From positions 1 to 55,174 of the forward strand of contig CAIYSZ010000077.1 of assembly GCA_903928965.1 (NCBI GenBank): a stretch of DNA of 55,174 nt, given 5' to 3'. This stretch comes from an uncultured Pseudomonadota bacterium (lineage in GTDB: Bacteria; Pseudomonadota; Gammaproteobacteria; Methylococcales; Methylomonadaceae). The notes under the pieces are model-generated. The model did no database searches and was not told the origin of the DNA. It saw only the letters and a program-made list of their open reading frames with translations. Positions 55,124-55,174 of this stretch are shown one piece after another. The first letter of the stretch is position 1, and the number at the start of each line of letters is the position of its first letter. The translations under genes and the position numbers were made by a program.

Positions 55124-55174
55124 TAAATAAGTTATAATACAGCTTTGCGCTATTCACCCATTTTGACTATGGCA

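Noticed and set aside
1-55174. tRNA or rRNA genes
   Set aside because: No cloverleaf with the T-loop GTTCGA word and CCA end, and no rRNA-like stretch, was noticed; a covariance scan was not possible here.

Overview
The window reads as a chromosomal segment of a gammaproteobacterium. It carries UbiE-UbiJ-UbiB, HslVU, TrkA, SecA, MscK and a trpFBA-accD-folC-dedD-cvpA-purF-metZ gene order of the kind seen in Pseudomonas and relatives. Coding density is high and the DNA is moderately GC-rich. The general style, including the two-subunit bacterioferritin, would fit a methanotroph of the Methylococcales, but no methane-oxidation gene is present, so that is only a guess.

Layout. (1) 0-3.3 kb, minus strand: an iron-storage cluster (two bacterioferritin subunits, then bfd behind its own promoter with a Fur-like box), a glycosyltransferase and a PAP2 phosphatase. 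(2) 3.4-14.3 kb: a VOC protein, two unrecognised coiled-coil genes, trkA, secA, glgP, trmL and proS. (3) 14.4-21.5 kb: a decayed Rpn-family fragment, a 56-residue rubredoxin, an HD-GYP phosphodiesterase, an arsR-arsC-acr3 operon, a frameshifted nucleotidyltransferase, a GGDEF cyclase, a lipoprotein and a methyltransferase. (4) 21.6-28.7 kb, minus strand: folP, a PLP desulfhydrase-like gene, hslV-hslU, DUF971, ubiE-ubiJ-ubiB. (5) 28.7-31.6 kb: an accessory patch with structured intergenic DNA, ychJ, an Rpn-family gene with a changed catalytic position, its truncated duplicate, a relic of a third copy and an orphan ribbon-helix-helix antitoxin-like gene. (6) 31.6-46.1 kb: a dicarboxylate symporter, rlmH, mscK, grxC and the ten-gene minus-strand trpF-to-metZ cluster. 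(7) 46.1-47.35 kb: a gene-free region with six perfect DnaA boxes, four of them in a 150-bp tandem repeat. (8) 47.35-51.6 kb: two small membrane proteins, tilS, accA, rarA. (9) 51.7-55.1 kb: an AT-richer island with a leader ORF inside a hairpin, a DUF262 protein, a HipA-family kinase without HipB, and a truncated nuclease-like gene.

The strongest candidates for something undescribed are the DnaA-box repeat array between trpF and tilS (a possible origin or DnaA-titration locus) and the leader-ORF/DUF262/HipA module. In the module, a perfect Shine-Dalgarno sits in the loop of a hairpin whose stem contains the start codon, and the usual HipB antitoxin is missing. The complementary bacterioferritin pair is also clear in the sequence: one subunit keeps the ferroxidase ligands and lacks the haem Met, and the other does the reverse.

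Start codons were trimmed from the longest reading frame where a conserved N-terminus, ribosome-binding site or neighbouring stop codon favoured a later start. Family names come from recognition of motifs by eye; no database search was run.
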